Source: CAJCBL01 sp035298965 (GTDB taxonomy: Bacteria; Verrucomicrobiota; Verrucomicrobiia; Opitutales; Opitutaceae). Taken from it: a stretch of 10,643 nt of DNA. A model generated the notes under the pieces. It saw only the letters and a list, made by a program, of their open reading frames with translations, was not told the origin of the DNA and searched no databases. Both the position numbers and the translations under genes were made by a program. The DNA lies in NCBI GenBank assembly GCA_035298965.1, contig DATGXO010000240.1, forward strand, positions 1-10,643, written 5' to 3'. Below are positions 1-7,677 of this stretch, piece after piece; the stretch's first letter is position 1, and every line of letters begins with the position of its first letter.

Positions 1-371
1 CCCATGGCCGGATCAGGATAACCCACGAGAGCGTTCCATAGATTCCGCCCAGCCATCAGCACGAAAAAAGCAAGGGTTGCGGAACCAAGATAATAGCCCC
101 AGGGCTTTCCACTGCCTGCCAACAGAGCGACCAGGCAGGCCAGACGAAGGCTGAGATCGAGAACATCCATCCACGACAATTCCAATCCAGACCACCCGAC
201 GTGAACAATCGCGTTTCGCATGGTCATGGCATAGCCGACCACAAAAAGCATGGCCAGGACCAAAGCCCATTTCGTGGAGGCAGGGCGTTTTGACAGTCCA
301 GCATGCACGAAACTTGGCGTCACATCACTTTGCGGAGCCGCATAGGGATTGAGATCGCGTTCAGGCGTCAT
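1..371 (-). CDS. Small hypothetical membrane protein, truncated by the left edge
   Basis: An open minus-strand frame starts at ATG (369-371) and runs off the window without a stop after 123 complete codons. The protein begins with a polar stretch of about 30 residues containing NPYAAP (residues 8-13), a motif I recall from N-termini of small verrucomicrobial and planctomycetal membrane proteins. Three hydrophobic segments follow, at about 34-51, 70-87 and 91-113, so it is probably an integral membrane protein. It starts 31 nt after the accC stop on the same strand and may be cotranscribed with accC, although a small hairpin lies between them. No clear Shine-Dalgarno precedes the ATG. G+C is about 56% over positions 1-180 by hand count, well below accC, which suggests a less conserved or acquired gene. 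I do not recognise a family and assign no function. An 85-residue frame on the same strand (13-270) is a shadow of it. Confidence 0.72.
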   Translation of the reverse strand, partial: MTPERDLNPYAAPQSDVTPSFVHAGLSKRPASTKWALVLAMLFVVGYAMTMRNAIVHVGWSGLELSWMDVLDLSLRLACLVALLAGSGKPWGYYLGSATLAFFVLMAGRNLWNALVGYPDPAM

Positions 372-379
372 CGGGTGCT

Positions 380-397
380 GCGGATTGGGAAATCCGC
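380..397. repeat. 7-bp perfect hairpin between accC and the downstream membrane gene
   Basis: GCGGATT (380-386) and AATCCGC (391-397) form a perfect 7-bp inverted repeat around GGGA. It lies between the accC stop and the next start on the minus strand. No T-run follows on that strand, so it is not a standard intrinsic terminator. It could act as an mRNA-processing or 3'-stabilising hairpin. Confidence 0.5.
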
Positions 398-402
398 GCT
401 CC

Positions 403-1761
<1,359 letters not shown>

Positions 1762-1822
1762 GAGGGTGAAACGGGGTGGGGGCTGCGGTGGCGCGCCGCG
1801 AAGGCGCGGGCGCCGGGCGGGC

Positions 1823-2323
1823 TCAGCCCTGTTTCACCTTGAAGAGCCGCTGGCCGTATTCGACCGGCTGGCCGCTCTCGACGAGCACCTCGAGAATGGT
1901 GCCCTTCAGCTCGGCCTGGATCTCGTTCATGATCTTCATGGCCTCGATGATGCAGACGACGGATTTTTCCGCGACCGCTGTGCCGCTCTCTACGAACGAC
2001 GGGCTTTCGGGCGAGGCGGCACGGTAGAACGTGCCGACCATCGGCGATTTGATGTAGACCACGCCGGCCTCGTCGGTCCCGGCCGCGGGCGCGGCGGGCG
2101 CGGGCAACGCGGGACTCGCGACCGGCGGCGTGGGCACAATCACCGCCGGCGTGGGCGTGATCGGACCGGCGACGAGCGGGATGCCGACCTGCGTCTGCAC
2201 AGTGGCGGGCTGTCCGGCGTTACGGCGGATGCGCAGTTTGAAGCCTTCCTCCTCGACCTCGAAATCGGTCAGGTCCGACCGGTTCATGAGATCAACGAGC
2301 GTCCTGATCTGCTTAATGTCCAA
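1823..2323 (-). CDS. accB: Biotin carboxyl carrier protein (BCCP)
   Basis: AccB is the swinging-arm carrier of acetyl-CoA carboxylase: biotin on one lysine is carboxylated by AccC and then delivered to the carboxyltransferase. The 166-residue protein has the expected three parts: an N-terminal DIKQIRTLVDLM segment matching E. coli AccB (MDIRKIKKL), a Pro/Ala-rich flexible linker (about 52-85), and a biotinyl domain from VVYIKSPMVGTFYR (88-101) with the biotin site EAMKIMNEI (127-135, K130). I chose TTG (2321-2323) because it places the family's N-terminus at residue 1 and has AGGAA five bases upstream. The frame stays open for 52 more codons, but that part is Pro/Arg-rich and unlike AccB. accC follows. 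The efp gene often found just upstream of accB in other bacteria is absent; ubiE lies there instead. Confidence 0.95.
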   Translation of the reverse strand: MDIKQIRTLVDLMNRSDLTDFEVEEEGFKLRIRRNAGQPATVQTQVGIPLVAGPITPTPAVIVPTPPVASPALPAPAAPAAGTDEAGVVYIKSPMVGTFYRAASPESPSFVESGTAVAEKSVVCIIEAMKIMNEIQAELKGTILEVLVESGQPVEYGQRLFKVKQG

Positions 2324-2328
2324 GCAAG

Positions 2329-2333
2329 TTCCT
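2329..2333 (-). promoter_or_regulatory. Ribosome binding site deciding the accB TTG start
   Basis: AGGAA on the minus strand lies 5 nt before TTG 2323. It is one of the few good Shine-Dalgarno sequences in the window. The same AGGAAC core with 5-nt spacing precedes the gene at 10555. It supports a non-ATG start for accB. Confidence 0.6.
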
Positions 2334-2529
2334 GGGTTGGGTTGGCGGCCGCGGGGCGGGGAGCGCCTCGCAGAATGGCGCGGATGAAGTTTGCCGGCGC
2401 GCGCGACGCAATGCCGAACCCCCGGCGCGTGCACGAAACAAGCCGCGGTTGTGCCAGCACGCGCGTGTGCGCGGCCCAACTAATGGAAGTCTACGGACAT
2501 CGCTGAAACCGCTTCCCTCTACGTGCGGA

Positions 2530-3225
2530 TCACTTGCGTGCTTCGTGGAGCGCGACGATGCCGAACGTCATCGCTGTGGCGCGGACTTCGGCGAATCCGG
2601 CCGCACGGATCTCGGCGGCCATCGCGGGACGGGCGGGGAACTGCGCGATCGAGCCGCCGAGATATTCGTAGGCGCCCTTGTCGCCAGTCAGCGGCGCGGC
2701 GACGAGTGGCAGCAGACGGCGCAGGTAGAAATAATAAAGCGGCGCGAACCAGCGGTACGGTTGCGAAAACTCGAGCACGAAGAGCGCACCGCCCGGTCGC
2801 AGCACGCGGTGCATCTCGCAAAGCGCGCGGTGGCGATCGGCCACGTTGCGCAGGCCGAATGAGATCGTGAGCGCGTCGAACGAGGCATCGGCCGCGGGCA
2901 GCGCCATCGCATCGCCGGGCAGGAAACGGATCTTCGCGTAGCGCGTTGATCGCGCCTTCTTCGCCTCAGCCTCGTCGAGCATCGGCTGGCAGAAATCCAT
3001 GCCGGTGATCTGCACCGCCTCCGGCAGCCCGCGCGCGAGCGCGAAGGCGACATCGCCGCTGCCGGTCGCGAGATCGAGCACCGCTTGCGGCCGGCGGCGG
3101 GCGACGGCACGCCGGAGTCGCCAGCGCCACCACACGTCGGTCCCGCCGCTGAGCAGGCGATTGGCGAGATCATAGCGGCGCGCGATGCGAGCGAACATCG
3201 ACTGGACTGCGGCGGGATCGGGCAT
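2530..3225 (-). CDS. ubiE: UbiE/MenG-type SAM-dependent quinone methyltransferase
   Basis: The protein (231 residues from ATG 3225) is a class I SAM methyltransferase of the UbiE/MenG family, which methylates demethylmenaquinone or the equivalent ubiquinone precursor at the membrane. Visible signatures are RYDLANRLLSGG (17-28, family signature near YD..N..LS.G), SAM motif I DLATGSGDVA (51-60), the acidic motif GMDFCQPML (75-83), SFGLRNVAD (122-130), LRPGG (142-146) and YEYLGGSIAQFP (187-198). The ATG fits the family length. The frame can be extended to TTG 3324, but that codon lies in the T-tract of the hpf terminator and the added residues resemble no family member. A heptameric repeat array ends 3 nt before the ATG, leaving no Shine-Dalgarno. 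The 206-bp gap to accB shows no convincing terminator or promoter, so cotranscription with accBC is possible. Menaquinone as substrate is inferred from the presumed phylum. Confidence 0.93.
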   Translation of the reverse strand: MPDPAAVQSMFARIARRYDLANRLLSGGTDVWWRWRLRRAVARRRPQAVLDLATGSGDVAFALARGLPEAVQITGMDFCQPMLDEAEAKKARSTRYAKIRFLPGDAMALPAADASFDALTISFGLRNVADRHRALCEMHRVLRPGGALFVLEFSQPYRWFAPLYYFYLRRLLPLVAAPLTGDKGAYEYLGGSIAQFPARPAMAAEIRAAGFAEVRATAMTFGIVALHEARK

Positions 3226-3228
3226 GCG

Positions 3229-3256
3229 ATTGCGGAATGCAGGTTGCGGAATGCGG
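3229..3256. repeat. Degenerate heptamer tandem array (4 x 7 nt) just upstream of ubiE
   Basis: On the plus strand the units are ATTGCGG, AATGCAG, GTTGCGG and AATGCGG, consensus RWTGCRG. A weaker fifth unit, ATTGGGC, follows. Units are directly adjacent with no spacers. The array lies 3 nt before the ubiE ATG, where a ribosome binding site would normally be. Confidence 0.7.
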
Positions 3257-3318
3257 ATTGGGCGAGCGGGCAGCAACGCGAAATCCGATGGACGGCCGGG
3301 CGTCGCTTCTTCGCGGGG

Positions 3319-3351
3319 AAACAAAAAGCCGCGCCGGATTTCCGGCGCGGC
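3319..3351 (-). terminator. Intrinsic terminator of hpf
   Basis: GCCGCGCCGG (3328-3337) and CCGGCGCGGC (3342-3351) pair perfectly over 10 bp around a 4-nt loop. On the minus strand the stem is followed at once by TTTTTGTTT (3319-3327). It begins 33 nt after the hpf stop codon, the classic rho-independent layout. It should separate hpf transcription from ubiE, which therefore needs its own promoter in 3226-3318. Confidence 0.92.
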
Positions 3352-3384
3352 ATGGTCGCGAGGAACGTGGGAGCGGGCGCGTGT

Positions 3385-3759
3385 TCAGCCGACTTTCGGC
3401 AGCGCGGCGGCGAGTTCAACGTCGTGCGGATGGTTGCGCTTCACTTTGTGCATGCGAGCGCGGCGACGGAGCGTGCGGTCGAGTTTGTCGACGAGGAAGT
3501 CGATCGATTTGTAGGCATCGTCGGACGTGACGGAGATGTTGGTGTCGGGGCCGTGGATCTGGAGATGGGCTTTGGCGGTGAAGCGGTCTTCCTTGGCCTT
3601 GCGGTCGTCAAATTCGATTTCCACGCGGAGCCGCACGATTCGATCTTCGTGATCGAACAATCGCTGCATCTTGTCCACGACGTAGGCCTTGAGGGCGGCG
3701 GTCAGGTCGACATGGATGCCGGAAACGATGATTTCGTGCGGATTTGTATCTGCTTTCAT
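3385..3759 (-). CDS. hpf: Ribosome hibernation-promoting factor / RaiA family
   Basis: HPF/RaiA (YfiA) proteins bind the 30S decoding channel in slow growth or stationary phase and silence or dimerise ribosomes. The 124-residue protein opens with HEIIVSGIHVDLTAALKAYVVDKM (8-31), followed by the RLRVEIEFDDRKAK strand region and the hallmark DTNISVTSDDAYKSIDFLVDKLDRTLRRRARMHK (72-105). The length is nearer RaiA or short HPF, with a tail of about 20 residues, and lacks the dimerisation domain of long HPF. ATG 3759 was chosen because homology begins within ten residues; AAGGAG lies 12 nt upstream, rather far. The frame remains open upstream to 4389 without family resemblance. The gene is monocistronic: a strong terminator follows. 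The window does not identify its promoter. Confidence 0.95.
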   Translation of the reverse strand: MKADTNPHEIIVSGIHVDLTAALKAYVVDKMQRLFDHEDRIVRLRVEIEFDDRKAKEDRFTAKAHLQIHGPDTNISVTSDDAYKSIDFLVDKLDRTLRRRARMHKVKRNHPHDVELAAALPKVG

Positions 3760-4508
3760 GGTGCGTTTTTGCTCCTTGTTTTGGGTGTGGGAGGCGCGAT
3801 TAGTGGGATCGTGTTCGATTACGAAAACGCCCTCGCGCCCGTCACGGTAGCCGTGGTGACCGGAGTAGAATCCGGTATGGGGAAAACGTTCATCTCGCTG
3901 CGCTGCGAGGCTAGCCTGCGGGTGGGCTTTTGCAACCGGTCGCGCCGCGCGCGGAAACGGACGCAGAAGGAAAAAAGGCGGCCGCTGCTCGGGTCGTGCG
4001 ACCTGATAGTACCGGAGTTCCGCGGGGCTGCGGCGGGGTGGGCAGGCAGGGTCATGCGCCGAGGCCAATATCGGCCGAAAACGGTGTGGGTTAACAACCG
4101 TGGAATTGTTTTCCGCAGAAATTTTTCCGGCTCGTTTTTCGATACGCCGCTTGACTCCCGCGCGAGGCGTGCCGCGGCCCGCCCACCTGCCGCGGAAGCG
4201 CTGCCGAGCGCGACCAGCGCGAAGCGAGGTGGATGGCAGGACGGAGACTGGAGCGAGGCGTGGCACGGCAAACGGCGACTCGATACCGGAGTGGTGCACA
4301 CTGTGTGCCGGCGTCGCGTGCTGAGCGGTTTTTCCGCGGTGCTGCATCGTCCCGCCCAGCGAGACAGGAGCGGGCGGCGGCGGTTCCACGACTGGTGCGA
4401 CGAAGTGATTTCAACGGCGCGTGCCCAACGCGGTAGTGTCGTGCCGACGCGCGGAGCGGAGCTGGGGTGGCGCAAGGCGGCGCCGGTTCGGCGCTCGGAG
4501 GGATGCCG
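3760..4508. other. Gene-free divergent intergenic region between hpf and the RluA-type gene
   Basis: I see no convincing gene in this roughly 750-bp stretch. Frames open here are extensions or shadows of neighbours with Arg/Pro/Ala-rich translations. Visible structure: an inverted repeat ACCGGA/TCCGGT near 3859-3876; a near-palindrome GGCCAATATCGGCC (4063-4076); an AT-richer island at about 4085-4150, the likeliest promoter zone; a direct repeat GCGAGGCGTG (4162-4171 and 4253-4262) bracketing a hairpin-prone GC-rich block (CCACCT 4183-4188 with AGGTGG 4227-4232); and a 13-bp palindrome GCACAC-T-GTGTGC (4296-4308). Promoters for hpf and the plus-strand gene must lie here unless transcripts enter from outside, but no box pair is good enough to call. 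A small RNA or long 5' leader is possible and unproven. Confidence 0.5.
4497..4502 (+). promoter_or_regulatory. Ribosome binding site deciding the RluA-type start
   Basis: GGAGGG lies 6 nt before ATG 4509 and directly abuts the alternative ATG 4503, which is too close to be used. It therefore selects 4509 over 4503 and over 4467. Confidence 0.7.
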
Positions 4509-5306
4509 ATGAGCGAGTACGTCGACAACGGTCCGCGGCTGATCGCACCGGCGGAGTTTCCCCTCTGGATCGTGGAGGAGGACGACGACGTGATCGTGCT
4601 CAATAAACCGGGCGACATCGTCTGCCATCCGTCGAAGAACGGCCCGTGGTCGTCGCTTGTCGGCGCGTGTCGCGAGCACCTGCAACTCCCGCGCGTGCAC
4701 ATGATCTATCGGCTCGATCGCGAGACGAGCGGCGTGATGGTCTTCGCGAAAAACTCCCCGATGGCGGGCCGGCTGCAAACGGCGGTCGAGGGCCGGCGAG
4801 TGAGCAAACTCTACCTCGCGATCCTCTGCGGCGAGTTGCGCGGGCCGGTCGTCGTCGATGCGCCGCTCGGCCGCGATCTCTCCAGCCCGATCGTGGCGCG
4901 GCAGGCGGTGGTGCGCGGGCCGGAGGGGCGGCCGGCGATGACGGAGTTCCTGCCGGTGGCATGTGGCGGCGGTTACACGCTCGCGCGGGTGCGGCCGCGC
5001 ACGGGACGGCAGCACCAGATCCGCGTGCACGCGGCCGAGCTCGGGTGCCCGATTCTTGGTGACAAGATGTACGGGCCCGACCAGCTGCTCTTCCTCGAGT
5101 TCATCCGCGACGGGTTCACGCCGCGGCTGGCGTCGCTGCTCACGCTGCCCCGGCATGCGCTGCACGCGCTCGAAATGCGCTTCGAGCCGGGCGAGGGTGG
5201 ACGGACTTTTCGCGCGCCGCTCACACCGGACTTGCGGGCCTTTGCGCGTGAGCGCATGGGCCTCGACGAAGCGACGCTCGCGGCGGCGGAGCGCGCGGAC
5301 GCGTGA
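4509..5306 (+). CDS. RluA-family pseudouridine synthase
   Basis: RluA-family enzymes isomerise specific uridines in rRNA or tRNA to pseudouridine. The 265-residue protein carries the catalytic motif HMIYRLDRETSG (64-75), with D70 the expected nucleophile. It also has the N-terminal DDVIVLNKPGDIVCHPS (26-42), the KLYLAILCG strand (100-108), and RVRPRTGRQHQIRVHAAELGCPILGDKMYG (160-189), all diagnostic of the family. There is no room for an N-terminal S4 RNA-binding domain, so it resembles RluA or TruC rather than RluC/RluD. The target base cannot be told from sequence. The start at ATG 4509 is fixed by a good GGAGGG; the frame extends to 4467 with low-complexity Gly/Ala. Its stop lies 4 nt from the stop of the convergent gene. 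It is transcribed alone on this strand. Confidence 0.95.
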   Translation: MSEYVDNGPRLIAPAEFPLWIVEEDDDVIVLNKPGDIVCHPSKNGPWSSLVGACREHLQLPRVHMIYRLDRETSGVMVFAKNSPMAGRLQTAVEGRRVSKLYLAILCGELRGPVVVDAPLGRDLSSPIVARQAVVRGPEGRPAMTEFLPVACGGGYTLARVRPRTGRQHQIRVHAAELGCPILGDKMYGPDQLLFLEFIRDGFTPRLASLLTLPRHALHALEMRFEPGEGGRTFRAPLTPDLRAFARERMGLDEATLAAAERADA

Positions 5307-5310
5307 CGGC

Positions 5311-5850
5311 TCAGCGCTGCGCCGGCGGTGTGTGGCCGAGCGGCGGCGGCGCGGCGAGTAGTGCGCGGATGAAGCGGCGTGAGCGCAGATAGTAGAGCGC
5401 CATCCCACCTTGGTAGATCACGGCCACGAGGGCGATGGCGGCCACCATCAGGCGTTGGACGAAGAGGAGAAACGCGTCGGCCGATCCGGCGTCGGGGAAG
5501 ATGAGGAAGAGCTGTTCGCGGGTGAACGACGGCAGCAGTTGCAGGATGTGATCGGCGCGGACTTGGCCCGCGAGGTGGCGCGCGTAGAGGAGAATCGCGG
5601 CAAGGCAGAGCAGTTGCGCGGCAACCAAGCGGAGCGCCCCGGATGGTTGGCTGCGGGCGAGGCGGCGTGCGCCAGTCCACTCGAGCCAGCCGCAAAACGA
5701 GACTGCCGCGCCGACCGACGCTGCGAACCACTCGCGTAAGGTGAGCGCGATCAACGCGGCTGGCGCGGCCACGACGACCAGCGAGATCGCGTCGAAGCGC
5801 GCGACGGCGAGGAGGCGCTGGAGACGTTGCGCGGGCGAGCGGGCGGGCAT
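5311..5850 (-). CDS. Hypothetical four-helix membrane protein
   Basis: A 179-residue protein with hydrophobic segments at about 20-37, 42-57, 72-93 and 125-148, an Arg-rich N-terminus, a loop (94-124) containing acidic and aromatic residues, and a Pro-rich C-terminal tail. I recognise no family. Coding is supported by alternating hydrophobic and charged blocks and by its fit between two genes: it converges with the RluA-type gene, 4 nt between stops, and diverges from the lipoprotein gene. ATG 5850 is preferred, although no Shine-Dalgarno is visible. TTG 5886 would add 12 residues, with GGAG nearly touching it. G+C is high, like its neighbours, so nothing suggests recent transfer. Confidence 0.7.
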   Translation of the reverse strand: MPARSPAQRLQRLLAVARFDAISLVVVAAPAALIALTLREWFAASVGAAVSFCGWLEWTGARRLARSQPSGALRLVAAQLLCLAAILLYARHLAGQVRADHILQLLPSFTREQLFLIFPDAGSADAFLLFVQRLMVAAIALVAVIYQGGMALYYLRSRRFIRALLAAPPPLGHTPPAQR

Positions 5851-5893
5851 CGGCGGGAGTTTTGCTGCGTCAGAAACCGATGACAATCTCCGG

Positions 5894-5929
5894 CGCGCCG
5901 CCGCGGGCTTGCGCCGCTGTGGCGGCGCG
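5894..5929. repeat. 9-bp GC-rich inverted repeat in the divergent gap
   Basis: CGCGCCGCC (5894-5902) and GGCGGCGCG (5921-5929) are perfect inverted copies 18 nt apart. Inside, GCGG (5903-5906) and CCGC (5914-5917) can also pair. The element lies 14 nt upstream of the lipoprotein ATG and about 43 nt from the start of the divergent membrane protein, where it could affect transcription or translation of either. Confidence 0.45.
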
Positions 5930-5942
5930 GCAGCATTACGGC

Positions 5943-6464
5943 ATGAACAAGCGCCTTTGCCTCGTCGGATTCGTCGCCACTTCGCTCCTCCTTACCGGTT
6001 GTCCGGAAAAACGCCGCCCGGCGAACAGCGCGAGCGGAAAACCGGCATCGGCCAATCCCGCGAAACCGGCGGGTGGTGAGAAGATCACGACGCCCGGGCC
6101 GCTGGGCGACTATGCGCGCACGCTGGACAAGTCGGAGAAGAAGGCGGCGGAGGTCACCGGATTGACGACGCTCACGCAGGCGGTGCAGCAGTTCAACGTG
6201 CTGGAGGGTCGTTTCCCGCGCACGCTCGATGAGCTGGTCGAGAGCCGTTACCTGCAAAAGCTCCCCGCTGCGCCCCGTGGGAAACGTTTTATCTACAATC
6301 CGAAGTCGGGCGAGGTGACGGCGGAGGATCTTCCCGCCGCGGCGGCCGAGCGGAAGCCAGAGGCGGAGAAGCCGGCCGAGCCGAAGCTGGAGACCCCGGC
6401 GCAAGTGCCGGCCGCGCCGACAGCGACCCCGGATGGCGCGCCCGAGCCCGAGTCGGGGCAGTGA
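5943..6464 (+). CDS. Lipoprotein with a GspG-like pseudopilin core
   Basis: The 173-residue protein begins MNKRLCLVGFVATSLLLTGC, a signal peptide ending in the lipobox LLTGC with lipid-accepting C20, so it should be anchored in a membrane as a lipoprotein. Residues 21-60 are Lys/Pro/Ala-rich linker. The segment VTGLTTLTQAVQQFNVLEGRFPRTLDELVE (71-100) followed by YLQKLP and a KRFIYNPKSGEV strand resembles the C-terminal part of type II secretion pseudopilins (GspG: helix, then GRYP-like turn, then short beta hairpin). The N-terminal methylation helix of a pilin is absent. The tail (131-173) is Pro/Ala/Glu-rich and probably disordered. ATG 5943 is chosen over TTG 5862 because it gives the signal peptide at residue 1; no Shine-Dalgarno is visible. 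No secretion genes are nearby. The role is unknown. Confidence 0.8.
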   Translation: MNKRLCLVGFVATSLLLTGCPEKRRPANSASGKPASANPAKPAGGEKITTPGPLGDYARTLDKSEKKAAEVTGLTTLTQAVQQFNVLEGRFPRTLDELVESRYLQKLPAAPRGKRFIYNPKSGEVTAEDLPAAAAERKPEAEKPAEPKLETPAQVPAAPTATPDGAPEPESGQ

Positions 6465-6537
6465 GCGAACCGGGGCATTGAGGGTAGTGGAAGGGCGCGA
6501 GCGGCCCGGCGGCGTCTATGCGGAAGGAACCGCTATT

Positions 6538-6660
6538 GGACGCCAATGAACGCGAATCCCGGAGAGTTCGGACGTGTACGGACGAAGAGCGAAATCGCCG
6601 CACGTTCGGGCCACGACTCTCCGCAGTTTCATCCGCGTGTATTCGCGTCCGCTCGCGATC
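6538..6660. repeat. Long imperfect palindrome built from 10-nt units
   Basis: The left arm 6538-6557 (GGACGCCAAT, GAACGCGAAT) pairs with the right arm 6631-6650 (ATCCGCGTGT, ATTCGCGTCC) at 16 of 20 positions. Further inward, CGGAGAGT (6560-6567) pairs with ACTCTCCG (6616-6623), and CGGACGTG (6569-6576) pairs with CACGTTCG (6601-6608) with one G-T. The apex has a small GCG(A)/(T)CGC hairpin (6589-6598). Each arm is itself a tandem of 10-nt units: two on the left, and two plus a weaker third (6651-6660) on the right. The single-stranded form could fold into one bulged cruciform or RNA stem of about 110 nt. It may be a REP- or MITE-like dispersed element or a bidirectional transcript end. No coding capacity or clear target duplication is seen. 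Confidence 0.6.
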
Positions 6661-6694
6661 CAAGTGACCGTGGCACCGCTGAAGTGAGAACAGG

Positions 6695-6717
6695 CATGTC
6701 AACCATCAGTTGACATG
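6695..6717. repeat. Perfect 9-bp inverted repeat downstream of znuB
   Basis: CATGTCAAC (6695-6703), a 5-nt loop CATCA, and GTTGACATG (6709-6717). Its modest G+C contrasts with its surroundings. It lies 76 nt past the znuB stop and could be a weak transcript terminator or mRNA 3'-end protector, but no T-run follows on either strand. An operator is possible and there is no adjacent start to regulate. Confidence 0.55.
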
Positions 6718-6792
6718 GCTGTTCCGAAATCTTCCGGCGGCACGGGAGCGAGCGTACGCGGCCGTGGTCCGGATGGGCGCAAGGTTGCGAAG

Positions 6793-7677
6793 CTATTCCG
6801 CGGTGTGGCGGATCGCTTTGCCTTCGCGGCGGCTGCGGCGGAGACGCGCGATCACGCCGTACCGCGGGCTGACCAGCGCCGACGCGAGAAAGAGCGCGCC
6901 GAGGGCGAGCACGATGGCGGCGCCGCTGGGCAGCCCGGCGTGAAAGCTCACGAAGATGCCGACGACCGAGCCGAGCACGGCGGTCGCGGAGGAGACGACG
7001 AGCATCCGCGAAAAACGGTCGCACCAGAGGTACGCCGTCACAGCCGGGAGGAGGAACAACCCGAGTGCGAGCACGACGCCCATGGCTTGGAGTGCGGCGA
7101 CGAGGTTAACCACGCAGAGCGCGAGCACGCCGAGGTGCGTGAGCCCGCCGCGTCCGCCGGTAGCGCGGTGGAAAACGGGGTCGAACGTCTCCAGAATGAT
7201 GCTGCGGCGGAAGAGCGCGAAGACGGCGATCGTGAGCGCGGAGGCGCCGGCGGCGAGGGCGACATCGGCCGGGCCGACGCCGAGGATGTTGCCGAAGAGG
7301 AAATGCAGGAGGTCGACGCGCGCGGGCAGGCGGCTGACGAGCGCGACGCCGGCGGCGAAAAGCACGAGGAAGAGCGAGCCGAACGCGGCGTCCTCCTTCA
7401 CGCGGGTGAGCCGGCTCACGAGGCCGCTGGCCAACGCGGTGAACAGGCCGGCGAGCAGCGCGCCGAGCAGGAGCGCGGGCAGGCTGGGCCCGAAAAACAG
7501 ATACGCCAGACCGATGCCCGGCAGGAGCGAGTGCGAGAGGGCGTCGCCCATGAGCGAGAGCCGGCGCAGGACGAGGATGCTCCCCAGCAGCCCGCCGCTC
7601 AGCCCGAGCATCGCCGCCACCAGCAACCCGCGCTGGAGGAAGGCGTAGGAGAACGGCTCGAGGAGGAAGGAGATCAT
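6793..7677 (-). CDS. znuB: Zinc/manganese ABC transporter permease
   Basis: This is the membrane channel of an ABC-3 family metal importer, forming a dimer that couples to ZnuC and receives metal from ZnuA. The 294-residue protein has about eight hydrophobic segments. Family landmarks are VLRRLSLMGDALSHSLLPG (36-54), VKEDAAFG (93-100), the conserved LFLLPAVTAYLW region (207-218) and AGLPSGAAIVL (247-257). The basic C-terminal tail is short. Its ATG (7675-7677) overlaps the stop of the upstream membrane gene as ATGA, so translation is probably coupled; no independent Shine-Dalgarno is seen. It is the last gene of the cluster. Zn against Mn cannot be decided from the permease; the gene symbol follows the binding-protein evidence and is provisional. 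Confidence 0.93.
   Translation of the reverse strand: MISFLLEPFSYAFLQRGLLVAAMLGLSGGLLGSILVLRRLSLMGDALSHSLLPGIGLAYLFFGPSLPALLLGALLAGLFTALASGLVSRLTRVKEDAAFGSLFLVLFAAGVALVSRLPARVDLLHFLFGNILGVGPADVALAAGASALTIAVFALFRRSIILETFDPVFHRATGGRGGLTHLGVLALCVVNLVAALQAMGVVLALGLFLLPAVTAYLWCDRFSRMLVVSSATAVLGSVVGIFVSFHAGLPSGAAIVLALGALFLASALVSPRYGVIARLRRSRREGKAIRHTAE

Larger units (their letters stand above)
6465..6792. other. Convergent intergenic region holding repeat elements
   Basis: This 328-bp gap lies between the stops of the plus-strand lipoprotein gene and minus-strand znuB. No gene is supported. It contains a large imperfect palindrome (6538-6660) and a perfect 9-bp inverted repeat (6695-6717), described separately. 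No canonical stem plus T-run terminator serves either gene. Confidence 0.6.

Noticed and set aside
2458..2467. Palindrome CACGCGCGTG between ubiE and accB
   Set aside because: Perfect over only 10 bp of alternating GC in a very GC-rich gap, without T-run or repeats elsewhere, so chance is likely.
3229..3256. Possible CRISPR array at the repeat tracts
   Set aside because: Units are 7-9 nt, directly adjacent and degenerate. There are no long repeats, spacers or cas genes.
3808..3822. GTTCGATTAC resembling a tRNA T-loop
   Set aside because: No paired T-stem, anticodon arm or acceptor stem can be built around it on either strand.
3819..5408. Minus-strand frame of 529 codons spanning the intergenic region and the pseudouridine synthase
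   Set aside because: Antisense to a clear RluA-family gene, with a low-complexity Arg-rich translation and no family resemblance in the intergenic part.
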